Notes under the pieces: model-generated
Databases searched by the model: none
The model's input: only the letters and a program-made list of their open reading frames with translations
What the model was told of the DNA's origin: nothing
Part shown: in pieces, positions 1 to 13,303 of the stretch
Layout of the letters: every line of letters starts with the position of its first letter
Numbering within the stretch: position 1 is the first letter of the stretch
Position numbers and translations under genes: made by a program
NCBI RefSeq assembly: GCF_000739895.2
Contig: NZ_BBJS01000001.1
Span: forward strand, 33,084-97,083
DNA: 64,000 nucleotides
Source: Sphingomonas paucimobilis NBRC 13935
GTDB taxonomy: Bacteria > Pseudomonadota > Alphaproteobacteria > Sphingomonadales > Sphingomonadaceae
Reading direction: 5' to 3'

Positions 1-566
1 CGGCACCCAAGCGGATCATCGTGTCCTACGGCTTCTGGATCTTCCTGCTGTCGGACTTCATCCTGTTTTCGTGCTTCTTCGCGGCCTATGCCGTGCTGCA
101 CGACGCGACGGCGGGTGGGCCTTCGGGCAAGGACCTGTTCGAACTGCCGCTGGTCGAGACCGAGACGGCGCTGCTGCTGCTCTCCAGCTTCGCCTGCGGT
201 CTGGCGGGGATCGCGACGCTGGCGCGCAACATGCGCTGGTTCCAGATCGCGATGGCGGTGACCGCGCTGCTGGGCGCAGGCTTTCTGGCGCTCGAGGCCC
301 ATGAGTTCCTCCACCTGATCGGCGAGGGCAATGGACCGGGGCGCAGTGCGTTCCTGTCGGCGTTCTTCGCGTTGGTCGGCTGTCACGGCTTTCACGTCAC
401 GCTCGGGCTGCTCTGGCTGACGACGATGATGGCGCAGACCTGGGCCAAGGGGTTTCGGGAGGATATCCTGCGCCGCATCCTGTGCTTCAGCCTGTTCTGG
501 CATGCGCTCGACATCATCTGGGTGGCGCTGTTCACCATGGTCTATCTGATGGGAGTGCGCGGATGA
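1..566 (+). CDS. cyoC: Cytochrome bo3 ubiquinol oxidase subunit III (5' end outside window)
   Basis: Subunit III of the haem-copper quinol oxidase, an integral inner-membrane protein of the aerobic respiratory chain. The frame is already open at the left edge (codons run from base 3), so the start lies upstream and a GTG at 21 is only an internal codon. The visible 188 residues begin next to the family motif YGFWIFLLSD and continue through FAAYAVL, matching the first helix of CyoC. Five hydrophobic segments follow, with FHVTLGLLWL and FWHALDIIWVALFT typical of the last two helices. The stop overlaps the cyoD start (ATGA), so the two are translationally coupled. cyoA and cyoB are expected just upstream. 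Assignment is confident; only the N-terminus is missing. Confidence 0.93.
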   Translation, partial: APKRIIVSYGFWIFLLSDFILFSCFFAAYAVLHDATAGGPSGKDLFELPLVETETALLLLSSFACGLAGIATLARNMRWFQIAMAVTALLGAGFLALEAHEFLHLIGEGNGPGRSAFLSAFFALVGCHGFHVTLGLLWLTTMMAQTWAKGFREDILRRILCFSLFWHALDIIWVALFTMVYLMGVRG

Positions 567-946
567 GCGAGCGGCCCGACGAGGAAATGGCCCGCGACGA
601 AACCGCGCCGGGCGAAGAAAGCGAACATGATTCGATCGCGGGCGGCGTCCGCAGCTATGTGATCGGGTTGGCCGCGGCGGCCGTGCTGACGGCGGCGTCC
701 TTTGCGCTGGTCCAGATGGATATCATCTGGGGGCCCGCCGTGCCTGCCGCGCTGCTGGCGCTGGCGATCGGCCAGATGGGGGTGCACCTCGTCTTCTTCC
801 TGCACATCACGACCGGGCCGGACAACAGCAACAATGTGCTGGCGCTGCTGTTCGGCGTGTTGATCGTGACGCTGGTGCTGCTGGGGTCGATCTGGATCAT
901 GGGGCATCTGAACCACAATCTGATGGGGCCGATGGCGACGCCTTAG
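563..946 (+). CDS. cyoD: Cytochrome bo3 ubiquinol oxidase subunit IV
   Basis: Small assembly subunit (127 aa) of the bo3 quinol oxidase. The start is the ATG overlapping the cyoC stop. An upstream in-frame start at 482 is rejected because it would run through cyoC. After a polar acidic N-terminus of about 30 residues there are three transmembrane segments, with the family motif VHLVFFLHI between the second and third and NHNLM near the C-terminus. Length fits CyoD (about 110-130 aa). The stop codon overlaps the end of the convergent glgX by 4 bp, so no intergenic terminator separates the two operons. Confidence 0.93.
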   Translation: MSERPDEEMARDETAPGEESEHDSIAGGVRSYVIGLAAAAVLTAASFALVQMDIIWGPAVPAALLALAIGQMGVHLVFFLHITTGPDNSNNVLALLFGVLIVTLVLLGSIWIMGHLNHNLMGPMATP

Positions 947-2739
947 CTCTCGATCACCACGCCGCGCATGGCGGAGACGCCGTGGTGGCGGTCGAAGCGG
1001 AGGATCAGGCTTTCGTCGCCAAGGGGTAGGTGCAGCGCAAAGCCGTCGCCGTCCCAGTCCTCGGGGCCCATCGGATCGCCTGACAGCGTACGCCACTCGG
1101 CATCGGCGAGCCAATCCGTCCAGTCGATGGGCGTGTCCCGACGGAAGGCGCTTAGTGCCGCGACGAAATTCTCCAGCGCCTCGTCCCGGTTCTGCCAGTC
1201 TAGCCAGGTCGTCTCGTTGTTCTGCGCATAGCCGTTATTATTGCCCCGCTGGCTCCGACCGAACTCGTCGCCTGCGGTCAGCATCGGGGTGCCGCGCGAC
1301 AGGAACAGCGTGGCGAGCATCGCGCGGACCGAGGCGTTGCGCGCGGCACGGATGGCGGGATCGTCGGTCGGTCCTTCGACGCCGTGGTTCCACGATATCT
1401 CGTCGGCGTGCCCGTCGCGATTGTCTTCGCCATTGGCGTGGTTGTGACGTTCGGCATAGGCGACCATGTCGGCCAGGGTGAAGCCGTCATGCGCGGCGAC
1501 GAAATTGACCGAGCGGCTCGCGGGGCCGGCAAACACATCCGCCGAGCCCGCCACCCGCGTCGCCAGATCGCCCGGGCGCCCGTCGCCGCGCCAGAACCGG
1601 CGGACCTGGTCGCGGTAGCGGTCGTTCCATTCCAGCCAATGGTCGGGGAAGTGGCCCAGCTGGTATCCGCCGGGGCCGATGTCCCAGGGCTCGGCGATCA
1701 TGACGCGGGTCACCAGGATGGGATCGGCGGCGATCTCGGCAAAGATCGGTGCGTTGGGATCGAAGCCCGGCCCACGTGCCAGGACCGGGGCCAGGTCGAA
1801 ACGAAAACCGTCCACCCCTGCTCGCGCGAAATGGCGAAGCGTGTCGAGGATCATCGCGCGGACGCTCGGGCGGCTGGCATCCAGCGTGTTGCCGGTCCCG
1901 GCATCGTTAATGAGCATACCATCGGGCGCGCGGGCATAGACCTCCGGATCGAGCCCCCGGAAGGACAGGGTGCCGCCCTGCACGTCGCTCTCACCCATAT
2001 GGTTGAAGACGAGGTCGAGGATCACCCCGATCCCCGCCTCGCGCAGCGCGGCGACGGTGGCGACCAGTTCGGCGACCCCGCCCGGCACCGGCTCCGGGCA
2101 GAGCGCCATCGGCACGACCGGATTATAGCCCCAGGCATTGCGCAGCCCGAGCGGTGGCAGATGGCGTTCATCGATGGCGGCGGTGATCGGCATCAACTCG
2201 ACCGCCGCGACGCCCAGCTTGCGGAGGTGGTCGATCACCGCCGGGTGGGCGAGCGCGGCCAGCGTGCTGCGTTGCTCGGGCGCGATCGCGGGGTGCCGCA
2301 TGGTGAAACTGCGCAGGTTGAGTTCGTAGACCAGTTGGCCGCGCCGGAAGAGGGGCGACAAGGGGGAGCCGGTCAATGGCGCCACGACACGGGCGCGGGG
2401 CACGATATCGGCCGTGTCCTCGCCATAGCGGGCAAGGCGGGGAGACTGGACGAACGGGCGGTCGAGTTCCAGTGCGTAAGGATCGACCAGCAACTTGGTG
2501 GGATCGAACCATAGGTTGCGTGCCGGATCGTAATCTCCGTGCGCCCGGTAGCCATAGAGATGGTCGGTGCCGGGGACGGTGGTGCTCCACGTCTCTCCGT
2601 CGCGGGTCATGGCGATGCGGCGTTCGTGCTCGCCGTCGAACAGGCACAGCTCCACCCGCTCGGCGGTCGAATGGACGGCGAAACGGGTGCCGCCGGGGAC
2701 CGGCTGCGCGCCGAGGCGAGGAGAGGGCTGATTCGTCAT
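943..2739 (-). CDS. glgX: Glycogen debranching enzyme GlgX (GH13)
   Basis: Isoamylase-type enzyme hydrolysing alpha-1,6 branches of limit dextrins left by glycogen phosphorylase; cytoplasmic. 598 aa, a little shorter than E. coli GlgX (657). An N-terminal CBM48-like domain (about 8-120) precedes a GH13 barrel. Visible catalytic motifs are DLVFNH (242-247), GFRFD with nucleophile D315, the acid/base in AEPWD (E350) and the stabiliser in AAHDG (D418). It is the last gene of the minus-strand glycogen cluster. It is separated from pgm by a terminator hairpin and a REPIN-like repeat, so it may have its own promoter or be read through at lower level. Its 3' end overlaps cyoD by 4 bp. Confidence 0.95.
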   Translation of the reverse strand: MTNQPSPRLGAQPVPGGTRFAVHSTAERVELCLFDGEHERRIAMTRDGETWSTTVPGTDHLYGYRAHGDYDPARNLWFDPTKLLVDPYALELDRPFVQSPRLARYGEDTADIVPRARVVAPLTGSPLSPLFRRGQLVYELNLRSFTMRHPAIAPEQRSTLAALAHPAVIDHLRKLGVAAVELMPITAAIDERHLPPLGLRNAWGYNPVVPMALCPEPVPGGVAELVATVAALREAGIGVILDLVFNHMGESDVQGGTLSFRGLDPEVYARAPDGMLINDAGTGNTLDASRPSVRAMILDTLRHFARAGVDGFRFDLAPVLARGPGFDPNAPIFAEIAADPILVTRVMIAEPWDIGPGGYQLGHFPDHWLEWNDRYRDQVRRFWRGDGRPGDLATRVAGSADVFAGPASRSVNFVAAHDGFTLADMVAYAERHNHANGEDNRDGHADEISWNHGVEGPTDDPAIRAARNASVRAMLATLFLSRGTPMLTAGDEFGRSQRGNNNGYAQNNETTWLDWQNRDEALENFVAALSAFRRDTPIDWTDWLADAEWRTLSGDPMGPEDWDGDGFALHLPLGDESLILRFDRHHGVSAMRGVVIES

Positions 2740-2767
2740 GACGGCCCCATCCTACTCATCATGACCA

Positions 2768-2852
2768 CCCCGGCGAAGGCCGGGGGCCAGTTGTGCCCAC
2801 TCTCCGGTGTTCGACCAGCGTGGCGGCGACTGGGCCCCGGCCTTCGCCGGGG
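2768..2852. repeat. REPIN-like inverted repeat pair, family A
   Basis: Two nearly complementary arms (2768-2790 and 2830-2852) lie in the pgm-glgX gap. Each arm is itself a hairpin: CCCCGGC, loop GAAG, GCCGGGG. The flanking CCAG/CTGG also pairs, with one mismatch in the adjoining GC run. A pair of opposed REP hairpins separated by about 40 nt is the organisation of a REPIN. Confidence 0.75.
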
Positions 2853-2858
2853 CGGAAA

Positions 2859-2881
2859 GGGGAGAGCGCTTTGCTCTCCCC
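2859..2881 (-). terminator. Terminator hairpin after pgm
   Basis: Perfect 9-bp inverted repeat GGGGAGAGC / GCTCTCCCC with a 5-nt loop, 11 bp past the pgm stop. In the minus direction it is followed by TTTCC. Likely Rho-independent or at least an RNA 3'-end stabiliser, partially separating pgm from glgX. Confidence 0.6.
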
Positions 2882-2891
2882 CCCCTGCCAA

Positions 2892-5968
<3,077 letters not shown>

Positions 5969-5976
5969 GGGGACTT

Positions 5977-7239
5977 TCAGTTGGCCAGACGATCGATCAT
6001 CGGCTGGGTGATGAGGCAGATGCCCTTGTCGGTCCGCCGGAAACGCTGTCCGTCGAGCACCGGATCGTCGCCGACCACCAGCCCGTCGGGAATCTTGACG
6101 CCGCGGTCGAGGATCACGCGTCGCAACCGCGCGCCGCGCCCGATATGGCAGAAGGGCAGGACCACCGCCTCGTCGAGCATCGCGAAGCTGTGGGTGCGCA
6201 CGCCGGTGGACAGCAGCGAGCGGTGGATTGACGACCCCGACACGATGCAGTCGCCCGCGACCAGGCTGGCCACCGCCGATCCGCGCCGGCCGTCGATGTC
6301 ATGGACGAACTTGGCAGGCGGGGTGATCTCGGCATAGGTCCAGAGCGGCCAGCTCCGGTCGTACAGATCGAGCTGCGGTACCACATCGGTCAGGTCGAGG
6401 CTGGCCTCCCAATAGGCGTCGACCGTGCCGACATCGCGCCAGTACGCGCCGGGTTCGTCATGCGAGCGGACGCAGGAGGCGGAGAAGCGGTGCGCCTGGG
6501 CTTTGCCGTGCTCGACCAGATAGGGGATGATGTCCTTGCCGAAATCGCGGCTCGAGCCGGGCGTGGCGGCATCGCGGCGGAGCTGTTCGAACAGGAAGGA
6601 CGTGCGGAAGACATAGATGCCCAGCGACGCCAGCGACACGTCCGGGTTGCCGGGGATGGAGGGCGGATCGGCGGGCTTTTCGACGAACGCGACGATGCGG
6701 TCGGTCTCATCGACATGCATCACGCCGAATGCGCTCGCCTCGGCGCGGGTGACCTCCAGACAGGCGACGGTGACGTCGGCACCACTGTCGCAATGCTGCT
6801 GGAGCATCAGTTCATAGTCCATCTTATAGACATGGTCGCCTGCCAGGATGACCATGAATTCGGGCGCATAGCTCTCGATGATGTCAATATTCTGAAAGAC
6901 CGCATCGGCGGTGCCTTCATACCATTGGAATTCGCTGATCCGCTGGCTGGCGGGGAGGATGTCGAAGCTCTCGTTACGTTCGTCGCGCAGGAAGTTCCAG
7001 CCGCGCTGAAGGTGGCGGATCAGCGAGTGGGCCTTGTATTGGGTCGCGACGCCGATGCGGCGGATACCCGAGTTAATGGCATTGGACAGGGCGAAGTCGA
7101 TGATCCGCGCCTTGCCGCCGAAATAGACGGCGGGCTTGGCGCGGGTATCGGTCATTTCCATGAGGCGACTGCCGCGGCCGCCCGCCAGCACATAGGCCAT
7201 GGCATCGCGCGCCAGCGGTTGTCCGCGCCTCAGGTCCAT
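5977..7239 (-). CDS. glgC: Glucose-1-phosphate adenylyltransferase
   Basis: Makes ADP-glucose from ATP and glucose-1-phosphate; the committed and normally allosterically controlled step of glycogen synthesis. 420 aa. The nucleotidyltransferase signature LAGGRGSRL is at 18-26, with the KPAVYFGG and [11 protein letters not shown] motifs just after it and [10 protein letters not shown] downstream. The C-terminal third forms a left-handed beta-helix. The start is fixed by a good Shine-Dalgarno (AGGAG, 8 nt upstream). A 78-nt gap separates it from glgB; I see no obvious promoter there. Confidence 0.96.
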   Translation of the reverse strand: MDLRRGQPLARDAMAYVLAGGRGSRLMEMTDTRAKPAVYFGGKARIIDFALSNAINSGIRRIGVATQYKAHSLIRHLQRGWNFLRDERNESFDILPASQRISEFQWYEGTADAVFQNIDIIESYAPEFMVILAGDHVYKMDYELMLQQHCDSGADVTVACLEVTRAEASAFGVMHVDETDRIVAFVEKPADPPSIPGNPDVSLASLGIYVFRTSFLFEQLRRDAATPGSSRDFGKDIIPYLVEHGKAQAHRFSASCVRSHDEPGAYWRDVGTVDAYWEASLDLTDVVPQLDLYDRSWPLWTYAEITPPAKFVHDIDGRRGSAVASLVAGDCIVSGSSIHRSLLSTGVRTHSFAMLDEAVVLPFCHIGRGARLRRVILDRGVKIPDGLVVGDDPVLDGQRFRRTDKGICLITQPMIDRLAN

Positions 7240-7317
7240 TTTCCGTCTCCTGTCCGTATGTTAGTGTCGCAACGCTTGATCGGCGCGTTGGTATTCCAGG
7301 TAAAATCTGATGGCGTG

Positions 7318-9471
7318 TCAGCCGTCGAAGCGTAAGATGACGGTGGCCAGCGGGGGTAGCGTCACCCAGGCCGCACCATCGGTCGCATCCACGCCGCCCA
7401 TATTGCCCAGCCCCGATCCCCAATATTGGGTCGCGTCGGAGTTGAGCACCTCGGTCCAGCGGCCGTCATGCGGCAGCGGCAGGCGATAGGGCGCGCGCGC
7501 GACCGGCGTCATATTGGCGATGACGGCGACCGGCTTCTCGCCCGGGGCCTTGCGCAACCAGGCGAAGACCGAATGGGCGCTGTCGTCGGCGACCAGCCAC
7601 TCGAACCCCTCGCGCTCGCAATCCCGGGCGTGGAGCGCGGGCGTGTCGCGATAGAGATGATTGAGGTCGCGGACCAGCGAGCGGACCCCTTCATGCGCGT
7701 GGCTGGCGCGCAGATGCCAGTCGAGCGCACGGCTTTCCGACCATTCCTCGCGCTGGGCGAATTCCTGGCCCATGAAGAGCAGCTTCTTGCCCGGATAGGC
7801 CCACATGAAGGCATAATAGGCGCGCAGATTGGCGAATTTCTGCCAGTCGTCGCCCGCCATCTTGGTCAGCAGGCTGCCCTTGCCGTGCACCACCTCGTCA
7901 TGGCTGAGCGGCAGGACGAAATTCTCGTCGAACGCATAGTGGAGGCCGAACAGGATCTCGCCGTGATGGTGCCGCCGATGCACGGGCTCGCGCGCCATGT
8001 ACTGGAGCGTGTCGTGCATGAAGCCCATGTTCCACTTGAACCCGAAGCCCAGCCCGCCGTCATGCGCGGGCGCCGAGACGCCGGGCCAGGCGGTGGATTC
8101 CTCGGCGACGGTGAAGACGCCGGGATGCTGGCCGTACACCTGGCGGTTGACCTGGCGGAGAAACTCGACCGCTTCCCAATTCTCGCGGCCGCCCTGCTCG
8201 TTGGGCACCCACTCGCCGTCCTTGCGGCTGTAATCGCGGTAGAGCATCGAGGCGACGGCATCGACGCGCAGCCCGTCGATATGATAGCGCTCGGGCCAGA
8301 ACAGCGCATTGTTGACCAGGAAGCTCGCCACCTCGCGCCGCCCGAAATTATAGATGGCGGTGTTCCAGTCGGGATGGAAACCCTGGCGCGGGTCCTCATG
8401 CTCGTAGAGCGCGGTGCCGTCGAAATGCGACAGGCCATGCGCGTCGGTGGGGAAATGGGCGGGCACCCAGTCGAGGATCACGCCGATCCCCGCCCGGTGT
8501 GCGCCGTCGACGAAGCGCGAGAAGCCTTCGACATCGCCGAACCGTGCCGATGGCGCATAAAGCCCGGTCGTCTGATAGCCCCAGCTGGGGTCGTAGGGAT
8601 GCTCGGAGATGGGCAGGAATTCGATATGGGTGAACCCCATCTCGACAACATAGGGGATCAGTCGCTCCGCCAGCGCGTCCCAGCTCAGATACCAGCCATT
8701 TTCGTCGCGGTCCCAAGATCCGGCGTGAACCTCGTAGATGCTGATCGGCACGCGTCGCGGATCGACTGTAGCCCAATGCTCGCGATGGGGCGCGTCTTTC
8801 CACACATGTTGGGGCGGGGCGGTGGTGATCGAGGCGGTCTTGGGGCGAAGCTCGGCGGCGAAGGCGAAGGGGTCGGCCTTCATCGGCTGTTCCGCGCCAT
8901 GCGGGCCGGTGATCGCGAACTTATAGGCGCGGCCCTCGCCAATATCGGGGATGAAGATTTCCCACACCCCGACGTCCAGACGGCGGCGCATGACATGGCG
9001 GCCGGGATTCCAGTCGTTGAAGTCGCCCACGACCGCGACCCGCTCGGCATTGGGGGCCCAGACCGCGAAGTGCACACCTGCCACGCCCTGATGCTCGATC
9101 AGGTGCGCGCCCATCTTGTCGTACAGGCGGAAGTGATTGCCTTCGCCCATCAGGAAATCGTCAAGGGGGCCCAGGACAGGGCCGAAGCTGTACGGATCGG
9201 TGATCCACCATTCCGCCCCGTGGCCCCGCGCGCGGTACTTCACCGGCTGGGCAGGGCCTTCGACCGCTCCCTCGAACAGGCCGCGCGGATCGACGCTTTG
9301 CAATTCACCCAGGGACGTACCGGACAGGTCGAAGGCCGCGACCTCCTCCGCGCCCGGCACCAGCGCCCGCAGGAACGTACCGCCCGGCCCTTCATGAGGT
9401 CCCAGCAACGCGAACGGATCGGCGTTGCGGCCCTCGATCAGGGCATCCAGAGCGGCACGGGGTGGCTTCAC
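7318..9471 (-). CDS. glgB: 1,4-alpha-glucan branching enzyme (GH13)
   Basis: Cuts an alpha-1,4 chain and re-attaches it by an alpha-1,6 bond. I place the start at a GTG whose last two bases open the glgP stop (ATGTGA junction), giving 717 aa beginning VKPPRAALDALIEGR. An upstream ATG at 9528 would extend into glgP and is less likely. Domains: N1 (about 10-110), CBM48 (about 115-225), GH13 barrel. In this numbering the catalytic residues are D404 (GLRVDA), E457 (AEEST) and D525 (LSHDEVVHG). The C-terminal beta domain is complete. Length is normal (about 720-730). Confidence 0.94.
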   Translation of the reverse strand: MKPPRAALDALIEGRNADPFALLGPHEGPGGTFLRALVPGAEEVAAFDLSGTSLGELQSVDPRGLFEGAVEGPAQPVKYRARGHGAEWWITDPYSFGPVLGPLDDFLMGEGNHFRLYDKMGAHLIEHQGVAGVHFAVWAPNAERVAVVGDFNDWNPGRHVMRRRLDVGVWEIFIPDIGEGRAYKFAITGPHGAEQPMKADPFAFAAELRPKTASITTAPPQHVWKDAPHREHWATVDPRRVPISIYEVHAGSWDRDENGWYLSWDALAERLIPYVVEMGFTHIEFLPISEHPYDPSWGYQTTGLYAPSARFGDVEGFSRFVDGAHRAGIGVILDWVPAHFPTDAHGLSHFDGTALYEHEDPRQGFHPDWNTAIYNFGRREVASFLVNNALFWPERYHIDGLRVDAVASMLYRDYSRKDGEWVPNEQGGRENWEAVEFLRQVNRQVYGQHPGVFTVAEESTAWPGVSAPAHDGGLGFGFKWNMGFMHDTLQYMAREPVHRRHHHGEILFGLHYAFDENFVLPLSHDEVVHGKGSLLTKMAGDDWQKFANLRAYYAFMWAYPGKKLLFMGQEFAQREEWSESRALDWHLRASHAHEGVRSLVRDLNHLYRDTPALHARDCEREGFEWLVADDSAHSVFAWLRKAPGEKPVAVIANMTPVARAPYRLPLPHDGRWTEVLNSDATQYWGSGLGNMGGVDATDGAAWVTLPPLATVILRFDG

Positions 9472-11900
9472 ATCACGTTCCAGATTTCCTCGGCATATTG
9501 CCGGATGGTGCGATCGGAGGAGAACCATCCGACTTTCGCGACATTGTGGATGGCCGAGGTCGCCCAGCCCGCCTGGTCCTGCCAGCGGGCGTCGACGCTG
9601 CGCTGCGCGGCGGCATAGGCATCGAAATCGGCGGCGACCATGAACCAGTCGCCATCGTACAGCCCGCCCATCAACCCGGCATAACGGCCGGGATCGTCGG
9701 GCGAGAACACGCCCGAGGCGATGGCGGAGACGGCCTGGCGCAGTTCCGGGCTGCCCTCGATCACCGCGCGCGGGTTGTAGCCGTCGCGGCGCTGGGCGGC
9801 GACCTCGTCGGCGGTCAGGCCGAAGATGACGATATGATCGTCGCCGACATGCTCCTTGATCTCGACATTGGCGCCGTCGAGCGTGCCGATGGTGAGAGCA
9901 CCGTTCAGCGCGAACTTCATGTTGCCGGTGCCCGACGCCTCCATGCCTGCGGTCGAGATCTGTTCGGACAGATCGGCGGCGGGGATGATCTTCTCGGCTA
10001 GGCTGACATTATAATTGGGGACGAAACCAATCTTCAGCAGATGGCCGACGCTGGGGTCGGAATTGATCCGGCGCGCCACGTCATTGGCCAGTTTGATGAC
10101 CAGCTTGGCATTGTGATAGCTCGACGCCGCCTTGCCCGCGAACAGTTTCACGCGGGGTGTCCAGTCCCGCTCGGGATGGCTGCGGATCTGATCGTAGAGC
10201 GCTACCGTCTCTATGATGTTAAGCAACTGGCGCTTATATTCGTGGATGCGCTTGATCTGGACGTCGAACAACGCATCAGGGTCCGCGCGCAACCCGGTCG
10301 TCTCTTTGAGATAATTTGCCAGCCCCACCTTGTTGGAACGTTTGATCGCCAGAAAGCGTTCCCTGAAATTCGCATCCTGCGCGAATTCCGTGAGCGCTAT
10401 CAATTTTTCGGCGTCATCCTCGAAACTTGGCCCGATCGCCTCGCGGATCAGCGCGGTGAGTTGCGGATTGCATTGCTGTAACCAGCGGCGCGGGGTGATG
10501 CCGTTGGTCTTGTTGTTGATCCGCGTCGGATATAGGCGGTGGAGGTCGGCAAAGACCGTCTTCTTCATCAGCTCGGTATGGAGCGCAGCGACGCCGTTGA
10601 CGCTGTGGCTGCCCGCAAAGGCCAGGTTGGCCATGCGGACGCGCCGCTCGCCGCCCTCGTCGATCAGGCTGATCGCGGCGATGGCGCGGTCGTCCACGCC
10701 CTCCATCGCGCGGGCTTCGCGTAGCAGCTTGGCATTGATCGCATAGATCAACTGCATGTGACGCGGCAGCAACCGCTCGAACAGGTGGAGCGGCCAGCTT
10801 TCTAGCGCCTCAGGCAGCAGCGTGTGGTTGGTATAGCCGAAGGTGCGGCGGGTGATGTCCCACGCCTCGTCGAAGCCCAGATCGTGATGATCGATGAGCA
10901 GCCGCATCAGTTCCGCAACCGAGACCGCCGGATGGGTGTCGTTGAGCTGGATCGCCGCCTTGTCGGGCAGGGTGTGGATATCGTGGAAATACTGGATATG
11001 CCGCCGGACGATGTCCTGGAGCGAGGCCGAGGAGAAGAAATATTCCTGCCGCAGCCGCAGCTCCTGGCCCGCAGGTGAGCTGTCCGATGGATAGAGGACG
11101 CGGACCAGCGTCTCCGCTGCCAACTGTCCGGCGAGCGCGCCGGTATAGTCGCCCGCATTGAACCGGTCGAGCCGGATGGGGTCGATCGCCTGCGCGGTCC
11201 ACAGCCGCAGCGTGTTGACCCGCTTGCCGCGCCAGCCGACCACGGGAGTATCCACCGCGATCGCCTCCACCGCTTCGGCGGGTTTCCAGTGGACCGCGCC
11301 GGTCTCGGTGCCCACCACCTCGCCGCCGAAGCCGACGAAATAGGCACTCTCGCGCCGCTCGAACTCCCAGGGATTGCCGTGGCTCAGCCAGGTTTCGGGG
11401 AGTTCGACCTGCCAGCCGTCATCGATCCGCTGACGGAACATCCCGTTCACATAGCGGATGCCATAGCCATAGGCGGGCAGGTCGAGGCTGGCGAGGCTCT
11501 CCATGAAACACGCCGCCAGCCGTCCCAGGCCGCCATTGCCGAGCGCGGCGTCGGGTTCCATCTCCTCCAGCTCGGCCAGGTCGACGCCCAGCGATAGCAG
11601 CGCGCCCGCCACTTGCGCCATTACCCCCAGATTGGACAGCGCATCGCGCAGCAGCCGCCCGATCAGGAACTCCAGGCTGAGATAATAGACGCGCTTGGCG
11701 CCCGCCGCATGGGCTTCGCGGGTAGAGGCCATCCAGCGCTCGATAATGTCGTTGCGGACGGTCAGGATAGTCGCGGCCAGCCAGTCATGCGGGCGGGCAT
11801 TGGCGGCATCCTTGCCGATCCGGTGCACCAGCGTATCGACGATGGCGTCGGCCAGCGGCCCGGTATCATCGACATGCAGGGTGGTGATCGTGGTCGTCAT
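9468..11900 (-). CDS. glgP: Glycogen/maltodextrin phosphorylase (GT35)
   Basis: Releases glucose-1-phosphate from non-reducing ends of glycogen; PLP-dependent. The start chosen (11900, MTTTITTLHV) gives 810 aa, the usual GT35 length, with AGGGAT about 11 nt upstream. Another in-frame ATG is at 11930, and longer frames would run into mntH. Conserved segments include YYLSLEFLIGR, the DALLGNGGLGRLAACF-like stretch, and ASGTGNMKFALNGAL, whose lysine forms the PLP Schiff base, followed by TIGTLDGANVEI. It is the first gene of the glycogen operon, so the cluster promoter should lie between 11900 and the mntH stop at 11993. Confidence 0.94.
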   Translation of the reverse strand: MTTTITTLHVDDTGPLADAIVDTLVHRIGKDAANARPHDWLAATILTVRNDIIERWMASTREAHAAGAKRVYYLSLEFLIGRLLRDALSNLGVMAQVAGALLSLGVDLAELEEMEPDAALGNGGLGRLAACFMESLASLDLPAYGYGIRYVNGMFRQRIDDGWQVELPETWLSHGNPWEFERRESAYFVGFGGEVVGTETGAVHWKPAEAVEAIAVDTPVVGWRGKRVNTLRLWTAQAIDPIRLDRFNAGDYTGALAGQLAAETLVRVLYPSDSSPAGQELRLRQEYFFSSASLQDIVRRHIQYFHDIHTLPDKAAIQLNDTHPAVSVAELMRLLIDHHDLGFDEAWDITRRTFGYTNHTLLPEALESWPLHLFERLLPRHMQLIYAINAKLLREARAMEGVDDRAIAAISLIDEGGERRVRMANLAFAGSHSVNGVAALHTELMKKTVFADLHRLYPTRINNKTNGITPRRWLQQCNPQLTALIREAIGPSFEDDAEKLIALTEFAQDANFRERFLAIKRSNKVGLANYLKETTGLRADPDALFDVQIKRIHEYKRQLLNIIETVALYDQIRSHPERDWTPRVKLFAGKAASSYHNAKLVIKLANDVARRINSDPSVGHLLKIGFVPNYNVSLAEKIIPAADLSEQISTAGMEASGTGNMKFALNGALTIGTLDGANVEIKEHVGDDHIVIFGLTADEVAAQRRDGYNPRAVIEGSPELRQAVSAIASGVFSPDDPGRYAGLMGGLYDGDWFMVAADFDAYAAAQRSVDARWQDQAGWATSAIHNVAKVGWFSSDRTIRQYAEEIWNVM

Positions 11901-11992
11901 TGATTCGGCGATCCCTATGGGTCCAGTCATCGCCAGCTTAGCCGCGCGGGAAGTGAAGTCACGCGGCATTCCTTCGCATCCGCGAAAGGGGA

Positions 11993-13303
11993 TCAGCCCG
12001 TCGCCAGCCCCCACAACAGGGTCAGGTTGAGGCCGATGATCACTGCGGCAATGATCCATGCCAGAATGCGCAGCCAGATCGGGCTGGCGAACGGCCCCAT
12101 CATCCCCTTGTCCGCCGTGAAGCGGACCAAGGGCACCACCGCGAAGGGGAGCTGCAGGCTGAGGATCACCTGGCTGAGCACCAGCAGTTTCGTCGCGCCC
12201 GCCTGTCCGCTGGCACCGACCACCAGTACGGCGGGAATGATGGCCAGCCCGCGGGTGATCAGCCGCCGCAGCCAGGGGGCAAGGCGCAGGTCGAGGAATC
12301 CCTCCATCACGATCTGCCCGGCCAGCGTGCCCGTGACGGTCGAATTCTGCCCCGAGGCGAGGAGCGCCACGCCGAACACCACGCTGGCCCCGCCGACCCC
12401 CAGCATCGGGGCGAGCAGGCGATAGGCCTGGTCGATCTCCGCCACATCGGTGCGGCCCGCAACATGGAAGGTGGCAGCCGCAACGATCAGGATCGCGGCG
12501 TTGATGAAGAAGGCGAAGAACAAGGCGACCGTGCTGTCGATCGTCGCCATCTTGATGGCATCGCGCTTGCCCTCGGTCGTGAGACCAAAGGCGCGCGTCT
12601 GTACCACCGAGGAATGGAGGTACAGGTTATGCGGCATCACCGTCGCTCCCAAGATGCCGATCGCGATGTAGAGCATCGCCGGATCGGTCACGATCCGCGT
12701 CGTGGGGATGAAACCGGCCAGCACCGATCCCGGATCGGGACGCGAGGCGATCAATTCATAGAGAAAACAGCCGCCGATGATCATCAGCAGCGCGATGATG
12801 AACGCCTCGATCTTGCGAAAGCCGTATCGTTGCAGCGCAAGGATCAGGAACACGTCCAGCCCGGTGATGATTACGCCCCAGACCAAAGGCAGGTCGAATA
12901 GCAATTGCAGCGCGATGGCGGTGCCCAGCACCTCCGCCAAGTCGCAGGCGATGATCGCGATCTCGCAGAGCAGCCACAGGATGCGCGAGACCGGCCTGGA
13001 ATAGGCCGCGCGGCACGCCTGGGCGAGGTCCAGGCCCGCGGCGATGCCCAGCCGCGCCGACAGCGCCTGCAGGATCATCGCCATGATGTTGGATAGCAGG
13101 ATGACCGACAGCAAAGCATAGCCATAGGCCGATCCGCCCGCGATGTCGGTCGCCCAATTGCCCGGGTCCATATAGCCGACCGCGACCAAATAACCGGGTC
13201 CGGCAAAGGCGAACAACCGCCGCAGGAAGGACGCGCCCTCCGGGATCGCGATCGAACGATGGCTTTCGGCAAGCGAGCGGGTGGCGGGCGTGGCTACGGT
13301 CAT
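11993..13303 (-). CDS. mntH: Nramp-family divalent metal (Mn/Fe):H+ symporter
   Basis: Proton-coupled uptake of Mn2+ or Fe2+ across the inner membrane. 436 aa with about 11 transmembrane helices. Both metal-binding signatures of the family are present: DPGN in TM1 (46-49) and MPHN in TM6 (223-226, in MPHNLYLHS). The TM6 methionine is the residue that favours soft transition metals over Ca2+/Mg2+. Lies 88 nt downstream of ubiA on the same strand. A short symmetric sequence (GTTTG-G-CAAAC) sits about 20 nt before the start; whether a metalloregulator uses it is unknown. Confidence 0.92.
   Translation of the reverse strand: MTVATPATRSLAESHRSIAIPEGASFLRRLFAFAGPGYLVAVGYMDPGNWATDIAGGSAYGYALLSVILLSNIMAMILQALSARLGIAAGLDLAQACRAAYSRPVSRILWLLCEIAIIACDLAEVLGTAIALQLLFDLPLVWGVIITGLDVFLILALQRYGFRKIEAFIIALLMIIGGCFLYELIASRPDPGSVLAGFIPTTRIVTDPAMLYIAIGILGATVMPHNLYLHSSVVQTRAFGLTTEGKRDAIKMATIDSTVALFFAFFINAAILIVAAATFHVAGRTDVAEIDQAYRLLAPMLGVGGASVVFGVALLASGQNSTVTGTLAGQIVMEGFLDLRLAPWLRRLITRGLAIIPAVLVVGASGQAGATKLLVLSQVILSLQLPFAVVPLVRFTADKGMMGPFASPIWLRILAWIIAAVIIGLNLTLLWGLATG

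Noticed and set aside
7426..9618. A 730-codon plus-strand frame antisense to glgB
   Set aside because: Shadow; glgB carries all catalytic residues on the other strand.
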